Part shown: positions 55,301-63,400 of the stretch, in pieces
Numbering within the stretch: the first letter of the stretch is position 1
Layout of the letters: each line of letters starts with the position of its first letter
Source: DASQYE01 sp035940775
Lineage (GTDB): Bacteria; Acidobacteriota; Blastocatellia; Pyrinomonadales; Pyrinomonadaceae
Assembly (NCBI GenBank): GCA_035940775.1
Contig: DASZEN010000059.1
Coordinates: 1 to 64,000 of the forward strand
DNA: 64,000 bases
Direction: 5' to 3'
The notes under the pieces: generated by a model
Database searches by the model: none
What the model was told of the DNA's origin: nothing
The model's input: only the letters and a program-made list of their open reading frames with translations
Made by a program: the position numbers and the translations under genes

Positions 55301-55543
55301 GACCTCAAGGCGATAGGTTCCGGGCGGCAACTGCGAGATGATAAATTCTCCGTCCGCGCCCGTCCGCGTCCGTCGCGTTTCATTCGTCCCCACATGAACG
55401 AGCCTGACCTCGGCCCCGGCCACATCACCGCCGGTTACGTTGCTCACATGGCCGCGCGTGGTCGCCCGATCAGTCTGAGCAAAGGACGAAGATGAAAATG
55501 TTAAGACCACCAATACGAGAAGAAGGGGAGCGTTCGACTTCAA
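52358..55543 (-). CDS. TonB-dependent receptor, Oar-like, with carboxypeptidase-type N-terminal domain
   Basis: 1061 aa. Signal peptide (~1-22), carboxypeptidase regulatory-like domain (~28-105; TTRGHVSNVTGGDVAGAEV), plug (~125-240; VIENRQVTGLPLDGRNFYEL) and a long beta-barrel ending in a terminal Phe (IQFGLKLLF), the signal for BAM insertion. Oar-like receptors are greatly expanded in Acidobacteriota and carry polymers or large ligands; the ligand is unknown. It is divergent from a second receptor at 55798 and transcribed towards propeller 7. Confidence 0.88.
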   Translation of the reverse strand: MKSNAPLLLVLVVLTFSSSSFAQTDRATTRGHVSNVTGGDVAGAEVRLVHVGTNETRRTRTGADGEFIISQLPPGTYRLEVESNGYGKYTREFELQVNQTQRVEVALEVGPLPVEIVNVTDALPSIQKDSAAVGTVIENRQVTGLPLDGRNFYELSLLVPGAVPAAPGSAGSVRGDFAFSVNGAREDSNNFLLDGVYNVDPKLNTFGVRPSVDAIREFEMLTSTYDATFGRNPGAQVNVVLKSGSNQLHGSAFEFFRNGALDARNYFAPSDQPAPQYQRNQFGFSLGGPIRRDRTFFFVDYEGTRAREGITRITNVPSLAERAGDFSQSNLPTPIDPLTGQPFNGGVIPQGRINAIGLAIANLYPQPNRQVAFQNFVSSPAQRDRNDTFDVRLDHALSPSSNLTFRYSFGDRDLFEPFTGTTFSLVPGYGATIPRRSQNIMLGETHIFSPAFINDVRFAFNRVALAVVQENAGTSVNTRVGLPELSTNPRDFGLSLINVTGFSPLGHEGNNPQSSVTNTYQLLDTATYARGRHLLKFGLDFRFLQQNAFRDVQSRGFLTFSSSVGLTGNALADLLLGSPFITGGARLDNAQHLRTNSYNFFANDSFRITPRLTLNAGLRYEYNSPSVDAEDRANIYDPLTQSLVAVGTGGVPRSGYEPDRNNFAPRVGLAWTLGREGRTVLRAGYGVYYDQSALAPGEALYFNAPYFDFNLFFSLPGLFSLSLNDPFPRSFPFPLPDSALAIQRDLRTAYMQHWSFGLQQDLGGSRVLEVSYVGSKGTKLLAARDINQGQPTTLPFVIRPVARFDDINILESRANSNYNSLQARFQQRLDFGLSLLASYTWSKSIDDASSFFTSAGDPNFPQNSFDLRHERALSNFDVRHRLSVSYSYDLPFGRGRAFLSDRGLLSGIFGGWQVNGILTLQTGRPFTVALLPEIDNSGTGRSTLGFLGNDRPNVVAEAALNHRTPEQWFNTSAFAFPPRGTFGNAGRNILEGPGTENVNVSLVKNAALSERLRLQLRAEFFNLFNHPNFNLPDNFLGSPTFGRILSAQSPRHIQFGLKLLF

Positions 55544-55797
55544 GATGACTTCTCCTTAACCTGCTGAGTGCCATTGATAGCGGGCTTTCTGCGCGCGCGC
55601 GCCTGCTCGTGTGATCGCATTATGACAGCCGCGCATCACAAGTGTTGTAAAAAACTGTAAAAGTAAGGCGTGACATGTCAAGCCTTTGTAAAACTACTGC
55701 GACGACTTGTATAAAAGCCTGAAACTAATTGCTAGAATGCGCAGTATTGGTAAACAGTAAGGCCCGCTGGTTCTAAACTGGAGCAATCAAAATCATC
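55544..55797. promoter_or_regulatory. Divergent promoter region between two TonB receptors
   Basis: 254 bp with an AT-rich core. AAGTGTTGTAAAAA (55640-55653) is identical to 47721-47734. A TAGAAT-like -10 before 55740 faces the plus-strand receptor, but the -35 is unclear. Confidence 0.45.
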
Positions 55798-58700
55798 ATG
55801 ACGTACTCTTCACAAAATTTATACAGTTCACTTCGCAAGGCGCTCGCGCTCCTTTTCTTCACCCTCTGCCTGGTCACGGTCGCGCTGGCGCAAGCCACGA
55901 CGAGCACGATCACAGGAGAGATCAAGGACGCGAACGGCGCGACCGTCGCCGGGGCTGAGGTCACGGCGCGACACATCGAAACGGGGCTCGCGCGGACAAC
56001 CACAAGTACGGACGACGGGCGCTTCGTGTTTCCGGGATTGCCCGTGGGCGTTTATGAGATTACGGCGGAGCACTCCGGTTTTCAGAAGCTCGTTCACAGG
56101 GACGTAAATCTGACGGTCGGCGAAACTCTCTCGATCGACTTGACGATGGTGGTGGCGACCGTTTCAGCCGAGGTCGAGGTCACGGGCGGCGAAGTGCTCG
56201 TCAACACGCAGACTCAGGAGCTGAGTTATCTCGTCAACGAAAGAGCGATCAAGGAGCTGCCGCTCAACGGCAGGAACTACACAGACCTTGCCGTTCTTCA
56301 ACCCGGAGTGATTCCCTTTCCACACCGCGACGGCGGTTCGGCCGTGGCCCACGGCCTCGGCATGAGCATCAACGGCCAGGATCCGCGCTCGAATGTTTAC
56401 CTGCTTGACGGCACGACGCAGAATGATTTTACAAACGGGCCCGCCGGGAGCGCCGCCGGTACGGCGCTCGGGCTCGAAACCATTCGCGAATTTCGCGTCG
56501 AGACCAACGCTTACAGCGCCGAGTATGGCCGCAATTCCGGCGGACAGGTCAATATCGTCAGCAAGTCGGGGACGAACAATTACCAGGGGAGCCTCTACTA
56601 TTTTCATCGCAACGATAATCTGGACGCCCGCAACTTCTTCGATCAGGCCCGCAAGCCGGAGTTCAAGCGCAACCAATTCGGCGCGAGCTTCGGTGGGCCC
56701 ATTCGTCGCGATAAGGTCTTCTTCTTCTTCGGCTACGAAGGTTTAAGAGAGAATCTGGGGCGCACTATCTCGACGGTCGTACCCGACCTGAACGCGCGGC
56801 GCGGGATTCTTCCGAGCGGTGCGGTGACGGTGAGCCCGGCCGTTCGCCCTTACCTTGACGCGTTCCCTCTTCCGAACGGTGCTGGCTTAGGCGGCGGGTT
56901 GGCCCAGTACAGTTTCGGGTTCAACCAGGGGCTCAATCAGAATTTCACACAGTTCCGCCTCGACTACAACCGGAGCGAGCGCGCACAGTTTTTCGGGCGC
57001 TACACTTTTGACGACGCGGATCAAATACTGCCGACAGACTTTCCACAGTTCCCGCGCTCGTTTCTCTCGCGCAACCAGTTCTTCACGGGCGAGTACAGGC
57101 AGGCTTCGGGGCCGCGCACGATCAACACCTTCCGCATCGGTTTCAGCCGCACGCGCATCGGCCAGGACGTTGAAGCGAACGCCTCCGACAGCTTGCAGCC
57201 CTTTGTGCCCGGCCGCGACCTTGTGGGCGACATAGACATCGGCGGCATCCCGCGTTTCGGCCCACAGTCTTCGGCCAATCTGAGGCTCACGCAGAATGTT
57301 TACAGCTTCGAGTATGGCCTGATTCATAGCCGTGGCCGTCATCTACTGAAAATGGGTGCGCTCGCCGAGCATTACCGCGACAACATGTACAATCCGACGT
57401 TCAGCCTCGGCATCTTTACTTTTTCGGGGCTGCGCGATTTCCTCTTGAATCGCCCGCAGCGCTTTATCGGCCTCACGCCCGAAGGGGCGTTTGATCGCCA
57501 CTGGCGGTTTACGCTCTTCGGTTTTTACGCGCAGGACACCTACAGGGCGACGGAGCGCCTGAGCCTGAACCTGGGCGTGCGATACGAGTTTTCGACTTTG
57601 CCGGAAGACACCAACGGGTACGATTCGTCGCTTCCCAATCTGACAGACCGCGTGCCGACCGTCGGCCCGCTCTATCGTAATCCGACGTTCAAAAACATCT
57701 CGCCGCGCGTAGGCTTCGCCTGGGATGTGTTTGGCGACGGTCGAACAAGTGTGCGCGGCGGCTACGGAATGTATTTCAACACGAACAACCAGCAGAACCT
57801 GATCGTCACGGTCACGAATCCGCCCGTGACGCCGCGCCCCGTCATCAACAATCCGACGTTTCCCGTCCCGTCGTTTCGCGGCTCGATCTCCGTGCGCCCC
57901 GTGCAATTCGATCTCGATAACCCGTACATCCACGTATGGAATTTGAACGTACAGCGCGAGCTATGGTTCGACACCATCATGACGGTCGGCTACGCGGGCT
58001 CGCGCGGCGTGCATCTGCTCAGAAGCAATGATGTCAACGTCCCGACTCCGCAAGTTCTGGCCGACGGCACTCTCTTTTATCCGCCGGGACAACCGCGCCC
58101 CAACACTGCGTTCACGGCGATTGAGCTTAAGAGCAGCGACGGCAATTCCTGGTACAACGCGCTGATCTTTGAGCTTAGAAAGCGCTGGAGTCATGGTTTC
58201 AATTTCCAGTCGTCCTACACGCTCTCGCGCAACATCGATACGACGCAGGCTTCGACCTTCTTTTCCGACGCGACCAACGGGACGACCTCCGCTTTCCCGG
58301 AGCCCTTCGGGCTTGAGTACAACAAGGGGCTGGCCGATTACCACGCCAAGCATAATCTGGTCTTCAACTTTATCTGGGAGATACCGTTCGCGAAGGGGTT
58401 GAGGGGGGCGGCGGGCAAGATTCTGGACGGCTGGCAGATGGCCGGAATAGGCCAGATGCGGAGCGGGAATCCTTTGACCGTCTTCGTGCAGCGCAATCGC
58501 TCGCGCTCGCAGTGGTCGCCTTCTCTGGGCCCGGGCATCGGCCAGGATCGCCCGAGCTTTGCGCCCGGCTTCACGCACGAGAGCGCCGTCACAGGTAACC
58601 CGAACAGCTATTTCAACCCGGCGGCCTTTGTGCTTCAGCCAGCCGGAACGCTCGGCAATGTCGGGCGTGGCTCTTTGATTGGGCCCAACCTGCGCACCTT

Positions 58701-58932
58701 CGATCTGGCGATGATTAAGAACACGCGCTGGGCGCGGCTCGGCGAGACGACCAACATACAGCTACGCATAGAGGCATTCAATCTCTTCAACCGGACGAAC
58801 TTCGGGCCGCCGCTGCTGACCGCCTTTACGGGCGCGGCGGACAACGAGCAGCCCGTCTCGACCTTCGGGCTGATACGCTCGACCGTCACCTCTTCCAGAC
58901 AGATACAGCTCGGACTGAGAGTTACATTTTGA
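55798..58932 (+). CDS. TonB-dependent receptor, Oar-like (second copy)
   Basis: 1044 aa. Signal peptide (~1-33), carboxypeptidase regulatory-like domain (~38-118; STITGEIKDANGATVAGAEV), plug (~135-250; VNERAIKELPLNGRNYTDLAV) and a barrel ending IQLGLRVTF with C-terminal Phe. Same architecture as the divergent receptor but clearly diverged in the barrel, so each likely has its own ligand. Single gene; a short EamA-like gene follows after 89 nt. Confidence 0.88.
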   Translation: MTYSSQNLYSSLRKALALLFFTLCLVTVALAQATTSTITGEIKDANGATVAGAEVTARHIETGLARTTTSTDDGRFVFPGLPVGVYEITAEHSGFQKLVHRDVNLTVGETLSIDLTMVVATVSAEVEVTGGEVLVNTQTQELSYLVNERAIKELPLNGRNYTDLAVLQPGVIPFPHRDGGSAVAHGLGMSINGQDPRSNVYLLDGTTQNDFTNGPAGSAAGTALGLETIREFRVETNAYSAEYGRNSGGQVNIVSKSGTNNYQGSLYYFHRNDNLDARNFFDQARKPEFKRNQFGASFGGPIRRDKVFFFFGYEGLRENLGRTISTVVPDLNARRGILPSGAVTVSPAVRPYLDAFPLPNGAGLGGGLAQYSFGFNQGLNQNFTQFRLDYNRSERAQFFGRYTFDDADQILPTDFPQFPRSFLSRNQFFTGEYRQASGPRTINTFRIGFSRTRIGQDVEANASDSLQPFVPGRDLVGDIDIGGIPRFGPQSSANLRLTQNVYSFEYGLIHSRGRHLLKMGALAEHYRDNMYNPTFSLGIFTFSGLRDFLLNRPQRFIGLTPEGAFDRHWRFTLFGFYAQDTYRATERLSLNLGVRYEFSTLPEDTNGYDSSLPNLTDRVPTVGPLYRNPTFKNISPRVGFAWDVFGDGRTSVRGGYGMYFNTNNQQNLIVTVTNPPVTPRPVINNPTFPVPSFRGSISVRPVQFDLDNPYIHVWNLNVQRELWFDTIMTVGYAGSRGVHLLRSNDVNVPTPQVLADGTLFYPPGQPRPNTAFTAIELKSSDGNSWYNALIFELRKRWSHGFNFQSSYTLSRNIDTTQASTFFSDATNGTTSAFPEPFGLEYNKGLADYHAKHNLVFNFIWEIPFAKGLRGAAGKILDGWQMAGIGQMRSGNPLTVFVQRNRSRSQWSPSLGPGIGQDRPSFAPGFTHESAVTGNPNSYFNPAAFVLQPAGTLGNVGRGSLIGPNLRTFDLAMIKNTRWARLGETTNIQLRIEAFNLFNRTNFGPPLLTAFTGAADNEQPVSTFGLIRSTVTSSRQIQLGLRVTF

Positions 58933-59021
58933 GAAACTGCGCCGCGTCGATCAGTAATCGGCGAAGCAAAACCGATTATTGATAGACGCGGCGGCGGGTT
59001 ACTTTTCAGGAGACCTTCCGA

Positions 59022-59471
59022 ATGACCTGGATCATCTTCGCCCTGCTGGCCGCCCTCTCCTGGGGATTGTATGGGCCCGCGCTTCACCGCGGGCAGGTTG
59101 CGCTCGCGAGCCCCCTGCGCGCGCTCCTGTGCGTCGGCGTCGCATATTTTCTGATCGGAGTTTTGGTTCCGCTGGTCGGCCTCTGGTACCAGGGAGAGCT
59201 GGGCGGGTTTAGCATGAAGGGCTCGATGTCGGCCACGCTGGGCGGCGCGCTGGGCGCGGCGGGCGCAATCTGTATTATCTTCGCGTTCAAGTACGGCGGG
59301 CTTCCCACTTACGTCATGCCGCTCGTCTTTGCGGGCGCGCCACTGGTCAACGTGCTCTTCTCAATATGGCTGCATCCGCCGAAGACCGCGCCCAATCCTT
59401 TGCTCTACCTCGGCTTTGTTCTGGCCTCTCTCGGCGCGGGGCTTGTCCTCTACTTCAAACCGCAATCGTAA
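59022..59471 (+). CDS. EamA/DMT-like half-size membrane protein
   Basis: 149 aa, four or five TM helices: WIIFALLAALSWGLYGPALH, then helices at ~32-55, ~70-92, ~97-113 and ~125-144. The start resembles one EamA repeat of the DMT superfamily; full DMT carriers have two, so this may work as a dimer like the small multidrug proteins. The substrate is unknown. AGGAG is 8 nt before the ATG. No partner gene adjoins. Confidence 0.65.
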   Translation: MTWIIFALLAALSWGLYGPALHRGQVALASPLRALLCVGVAYFLIGVLVPLVGLWYQGELGGFSMKGSMSATLGGALGAAGAICIIFAFKYGGLPTYVMPLVFAGAPLVNVLFSIWLHPPKTAPNPLLYLGFVLASLGAGLVLYFKPQS

Positions 59472-59515
59472 GGCATACCGATCTTCGATTATCAGCCCTT
59501 TGAAAAACCATGCCG

Positions 59516-59531
59516 AAGCCCAGCGAGGGGC
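59516..59531 (-). repeat. Left arm of a 16-bp perfect inverted repeat
   Basis: AAGCCCAGCGAGGGGC, exactly complementary to 60307-60322. It brackets the AT-rich gene at 59612-60280. Read on the minus strand it can form a small GCCC/GGGC hairpin and could terminate that gene. Confidence 0.6.
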
Positions 59532-59611
59532 GAAAGAGTGTGGCTTTGCACACAAAGTCTGATTTAACCACAATGACAGAGGTTTGACTATAAAGTAGAA
59601 CAGAAGAAAGG

Positions 59612-60280
59612 CTAATTGGTTTTCTTAGTGAGTTGCTCTTTTAGAGCAGCTAGTTCCTGTAGAGTGACATCAGGATTAGTCTTCGATATTTGAAGAAGTA
59701 AATCGGTGTCATTAAGTATCAAGCGAAGTATATCTCCGTCCTTCAGTCCCCGATTACTTTGACCTAGGTCTGCACGTAAGGCCCGAAAGAATCCTTCCAT
59801 CTTCAAGATGGCTTGTGCAGACGTTGGGTTTGTTTGTAGAAGTTTATACCATTCCGAATATGACTTTAACCCTTTTGGCCCTGACCATAGTATTAGCTTG
59901 CGATGGTGTTCTCGCAGGAACTTTACCGTCTCTGGATTAGCATCTTGAGTCGAGTTATCCGCATCCTCCTTAGTCTCAAGCAACATGCGAAACAGCATTA
60001 GTAGAAAGTCGTCATAGATGGCAGTTTTCTTATCGCGGTAAGCTGCTTCAATCTCCTTTCGACGCTCGAAGTAGCGTCCACCCATAACAGTGAATGCAGT
60101 TACAATAACCGTAGTAGCGGCCGCAACAAGAGCCGGATTTATCCCTGTAAATAGACCTAACAGTTTCACAAGAAGAAAAATCGTAAGTCCAGCTAAGCCG
60201 CCCAACAGCAGCAGAGCCACGAAGGCTATGAGCACCGACTTAGCGTTCAAACGATTGTCCTGTAGTGAGTTGTCGGGCAT
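59612..60280 (-). CDS. AT-rich hypothetical membrane protein
   Basis: 222 aa with two adjacent TM helices (~14-38 and ~48-66) near the N-terminus and a cytoplasmic helical region (~70-222; FERRKEIEAAYRDKKTAIYD). I recognise no family. The layout (two TM helices plus a long helical domain) occurs in phage-defence and membrane-effector proteins as well as in many uncharacterised ones, so no role is assigned. Codon use and base composition are far more AT-rich than the neighbours, and a 16-bp inverted repeat flanks the gene (59516-59531, 60307-60322), pointing to recent acquisition. Confidence 0.65.
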   Translation of the reverse strand: MPDNSLQDNRLNAKSVLIAFVALLLLGGLAGLTIFLLVKLLGLFTGINPALVAAATTVIVTAFTVMGGRYFERRKEIEAAYRDKKTAIYDDFLLMLFRMLLETKEDADNSTQDANPETVKFLREHHRKLILWSGPKGLKSYSEWYKLLQTNPTSAQAILKMEGFFRALRADLGQSNRGLKDGDILRLILNDTDLLLQISKTNPDVTLQELAALKEQLTKKTN

Positions 60281-60306
60281 TTAACTTAGACCTCCAATCA
60301 AATCCT

Positions 60307-60322
60307 GCCCCTCGCTGGGCTT
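60307..60322 (+). repeat. Right arm of a 16-bp perfect inverted repeat
   Basis: GCCCCTCGCTGGGCTT, exact reverse complement of 59516-59531. A related CGCCCCTCGCGGGGC lies 55 nt further on as part of a terminator-like hairpin. Confidence 0.6.
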
Positions 60323-60376
60323 GTTGCGCGCGACTACCATTATCCCCACGGCGCAAGTCGCGGGCTAATTTCCGTC

Positions 60377-60396
60377 GCCCCTCGCGGGGCTTTTTT
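60377..60396 (+). terminator. Terminator-like hairpin with T-run (plus strand)
   Basis: GCCCC/GGGGC arms around TCGC, followed by six T. It points along the plus strand although no plus-strand gene ends just before it; the nearest ends at 59471. Confidence 0.5.
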
Positions 60397-60467
60397 GCGT
60401 GACGCGCCCCGTTGGCATCCGCGCTGCGCTCTCCACTCTCGCGTCGGGCGCGCGGGCGCTTAGAGCT

Positions 60468-63400
60468 TTACTCCGCTCGCAACGCGGAGAGCAGCGGAGA
60501 GCGCAGCGCGACCGCCGTTGCCAGTAGCGACGCCGCCAGTCCAGAAGCCAGGACGGCGAGCAGCAGCAGTCCCAGAGTAGCCGTCGGCGGCTGTCCGCCG
60601 CGCGAAAAGATGACGGGCGTGATCGCCACGAGCGCGCATGCCGCGCCCGTCATCAACCCGCAGACGAGCAGGAAGGCGTTCTCCGCAATGACCATCAGGG
60701 AGAAGTGCGAGCCGTTGTAGCCGATGGCGCGAAGCAGCGCCAGCTCGCGCCTGCGTTCCAGTACGTTTCGCAACAGCACCGCTCCCAGCCCGAGCGTCCC
60801 GAGCACGAGCCCTAATCCGCCCAACATCTGGAACGTAGAGATGAACGTATTCTCGACGCGATGAAAGTTTGCCAGTCGCTCGTCCGTTCCCACCACGTCG
60901 AAACCGAAATCCGAGAGGCGATCCTCCAACAGTGTCGCAATCGCACCGGACTCCACGGGCGCGGGCACGTCGAGCAGAAAGAAGCGATGGCCCTCCTGTT
61001 CCGGGAAGAGGCGAAGGAAATTCTTCTCAGACATCAAAAGCTCACTCTGAAAAATAGAGTCTGCGAGCGCGCCGACGACGCGCAGGCGAGCCGGTGGTTT
61101 ACCATCTCCCTGATCGAGCACGAATATATCGCCCGGCTTGAGATGCAGTACATAAGAGAGCGAATTAGCGTCGGCGATGACGGGAATCGCGCCGTCCCCG
61201 TCTTCCCTGTTTAGAAGCAGCCAGGGATTGTTCCTTTCCTCTTCGGTCTCGGCCAGCGAAGATTGAAAAGAGAAACGCCCGCTCCGCAAAAACGCGTCCG
61301 CCGGAGCGAGTATTCTGGGGTTGCGCGGCTCGTATAGATTGAGACAACTCGCATCGTCGCCGGGCCTGACGCGAAAGGGCGTGAAAGCGACGTGCTCCAG
61401 CGCCGCCGTCTCGCTATTCGTCCAAAGGTTCAGGGCTTCGCGTCCCTCCGGCGTATTCGCGTCGTGAACCAGCGGAAGAACGGATTCGGCCAGCAGCGCA
61501 TAGCCGCCGCTCCCGCTCTTTTTATCATTCGTGCCCCCGGCTTCATTTCGTCTGAACGCATCGACGGAGACGATTATGAAGGCCGCCGAGGCGATCAAAG
61601 CGATGCAGAGCACGCTCCTTCCGGGCCGATGCGCGGCGTTGCGAAAGCCGAGCCGCGACACAGCCCACCAGCCACGACCCTGAATCAACCTCCTGCCTTT
61701 GCGACGCAGCCAGATCGATTCATAGCAGAGCAGCGCGACAAGGAGCGCCGTCCCGCCGCCGAAAAACCCGGCGGCCTGCCCCACCCGATTCGTAGCGGCG
61801 GCCAGCAGCAGGGCCAATCCAAGCAAGTTTAGGATGACGGCCACGCTCGCCACGTTGAAAAAGCGCTCGGACAGAAGGAGGATGCGCTCGGACGGATGAG
61901 GGCCGGGAGAGAGCGCCCTTTCTCTCTTCGCAGCGACGCTCTTCTCCTTGTGCCCTCGTTTCTCTTCGTTCCGGCTGAGCGTGCCCGTCAGCAGGCTTCG
62001 CGTCGAGCGGCGCGCCATGCGTCTTAAAGTCCACACGATGCACAGAGAGGCGGCGACGAGTCCGGCGGCGCTTCCAAACAGTAGAGAAGAGGTAGACACG
62101 TGCAGGCTGAGCATCGAAGTCCCGGTGGCTCCCACCCACCACGTTCTCAGCCCCTTCATCATCAGTGCGGCATAGAGGATCGCGCCCGCCAGGCCCAACA
62201 GTGTTCCCAGGCTCGCGAGTAATATTCCTTCCATTAGAAAGAGCGAGCGAATCCTCGCGGCCGCGAAACCGATGGCCTGCAAAGTGCCTATCTCGCGCAA
62301 GCGCTGCTCGACGCCGAGCTTGAAAAAGAGCGCCGCCAGCATCAGCGCCGAAACGACCAGAAAGAAACTGAAGTAAAGAAAATACTCTCCGAAATCGGTC
62401 GCGCCGCGTGACGCCTCAAGCCCCTGCGCTCTGGCCGCGAAAACAGTCAAGCCCATCTCTCCGGGCTCTAAAGCCTGCCTCAAGCTCGCGCCGTAAGCAT
62501 CCATCGCCGCGTGAAGCGACACGCCTTCGGCGGCGGGCGCGAGCCTGATCGAAGTCAGTTTGCCGAAGCGCGTACGCCATAGCTCCTGTCCCTTCGCGAG
62601 CGTTATAAAAGCCTTCGGCGTGGTGCGGTACTGGTGCCAGTAATCCTCGTCGCGCTGACCGACGCGCGCCAGATCGACAGGGAATGGCGGATCCCAGTCC
62701 GAAAGGCTCTCAGTCCCGCTGATGCCCGGATACTCCGGCACCAAATCCCTATCGGCAGCCGCCCCACTGATCGGCACAACCCCCGCCAGTTGAAACTGCG
62801 CACCTTTGGTCAGCAGCCGCCCGTCTTCCTGCCAGACGTAATATTCGAGCGTCACCGTTTCGCCCGTTTTGATTTCCAGCTCGCGCGCGGCCCATTCGTT
62901 CAGGATGATGGCGGACGGCGGCAAAGCGGAATCAGCCCCGGCCCGTGATGATGAGTCGGCGACGGGCGCAACCGAGGCGGCAGAGCCCGACGTAACTGAA
63001 GAGGCAGCGCCCGTCGCATTTTCTTCGGGGCTCTTTGTACTGGCTCGCCTCAATCTCTCAAGGCTCGCGTCGTCCATCGCCGTGACGATCGAATAAGGAA
63101 TCTCGCGCGAGCCGGAGCGGATCGTATTCGCCAGGTAGGAGATGACGGGAGAGACGCGCAAGCTTGAATGGTCGGCGGTCGCGCGTGCCCTCTCTGCGAG
63201 CCGGTCGCTGATGAACGCGCCGTCGCTCTCAAGCGCAAGCTCGCCCCGCTCTTCCAGCGCGCGTACCTTAACGCCCAGGTCTTCAAGCGAAACCCTGTCC
63301 TTCAGGATTTTCTGAAGGGTAATGGTTTCGGCCGATGCTGTTGTTGCTGCCGCCGCTGACCTGCGCTCGCCGTCCTTCGCCTCATTGACGGATACGAGTA

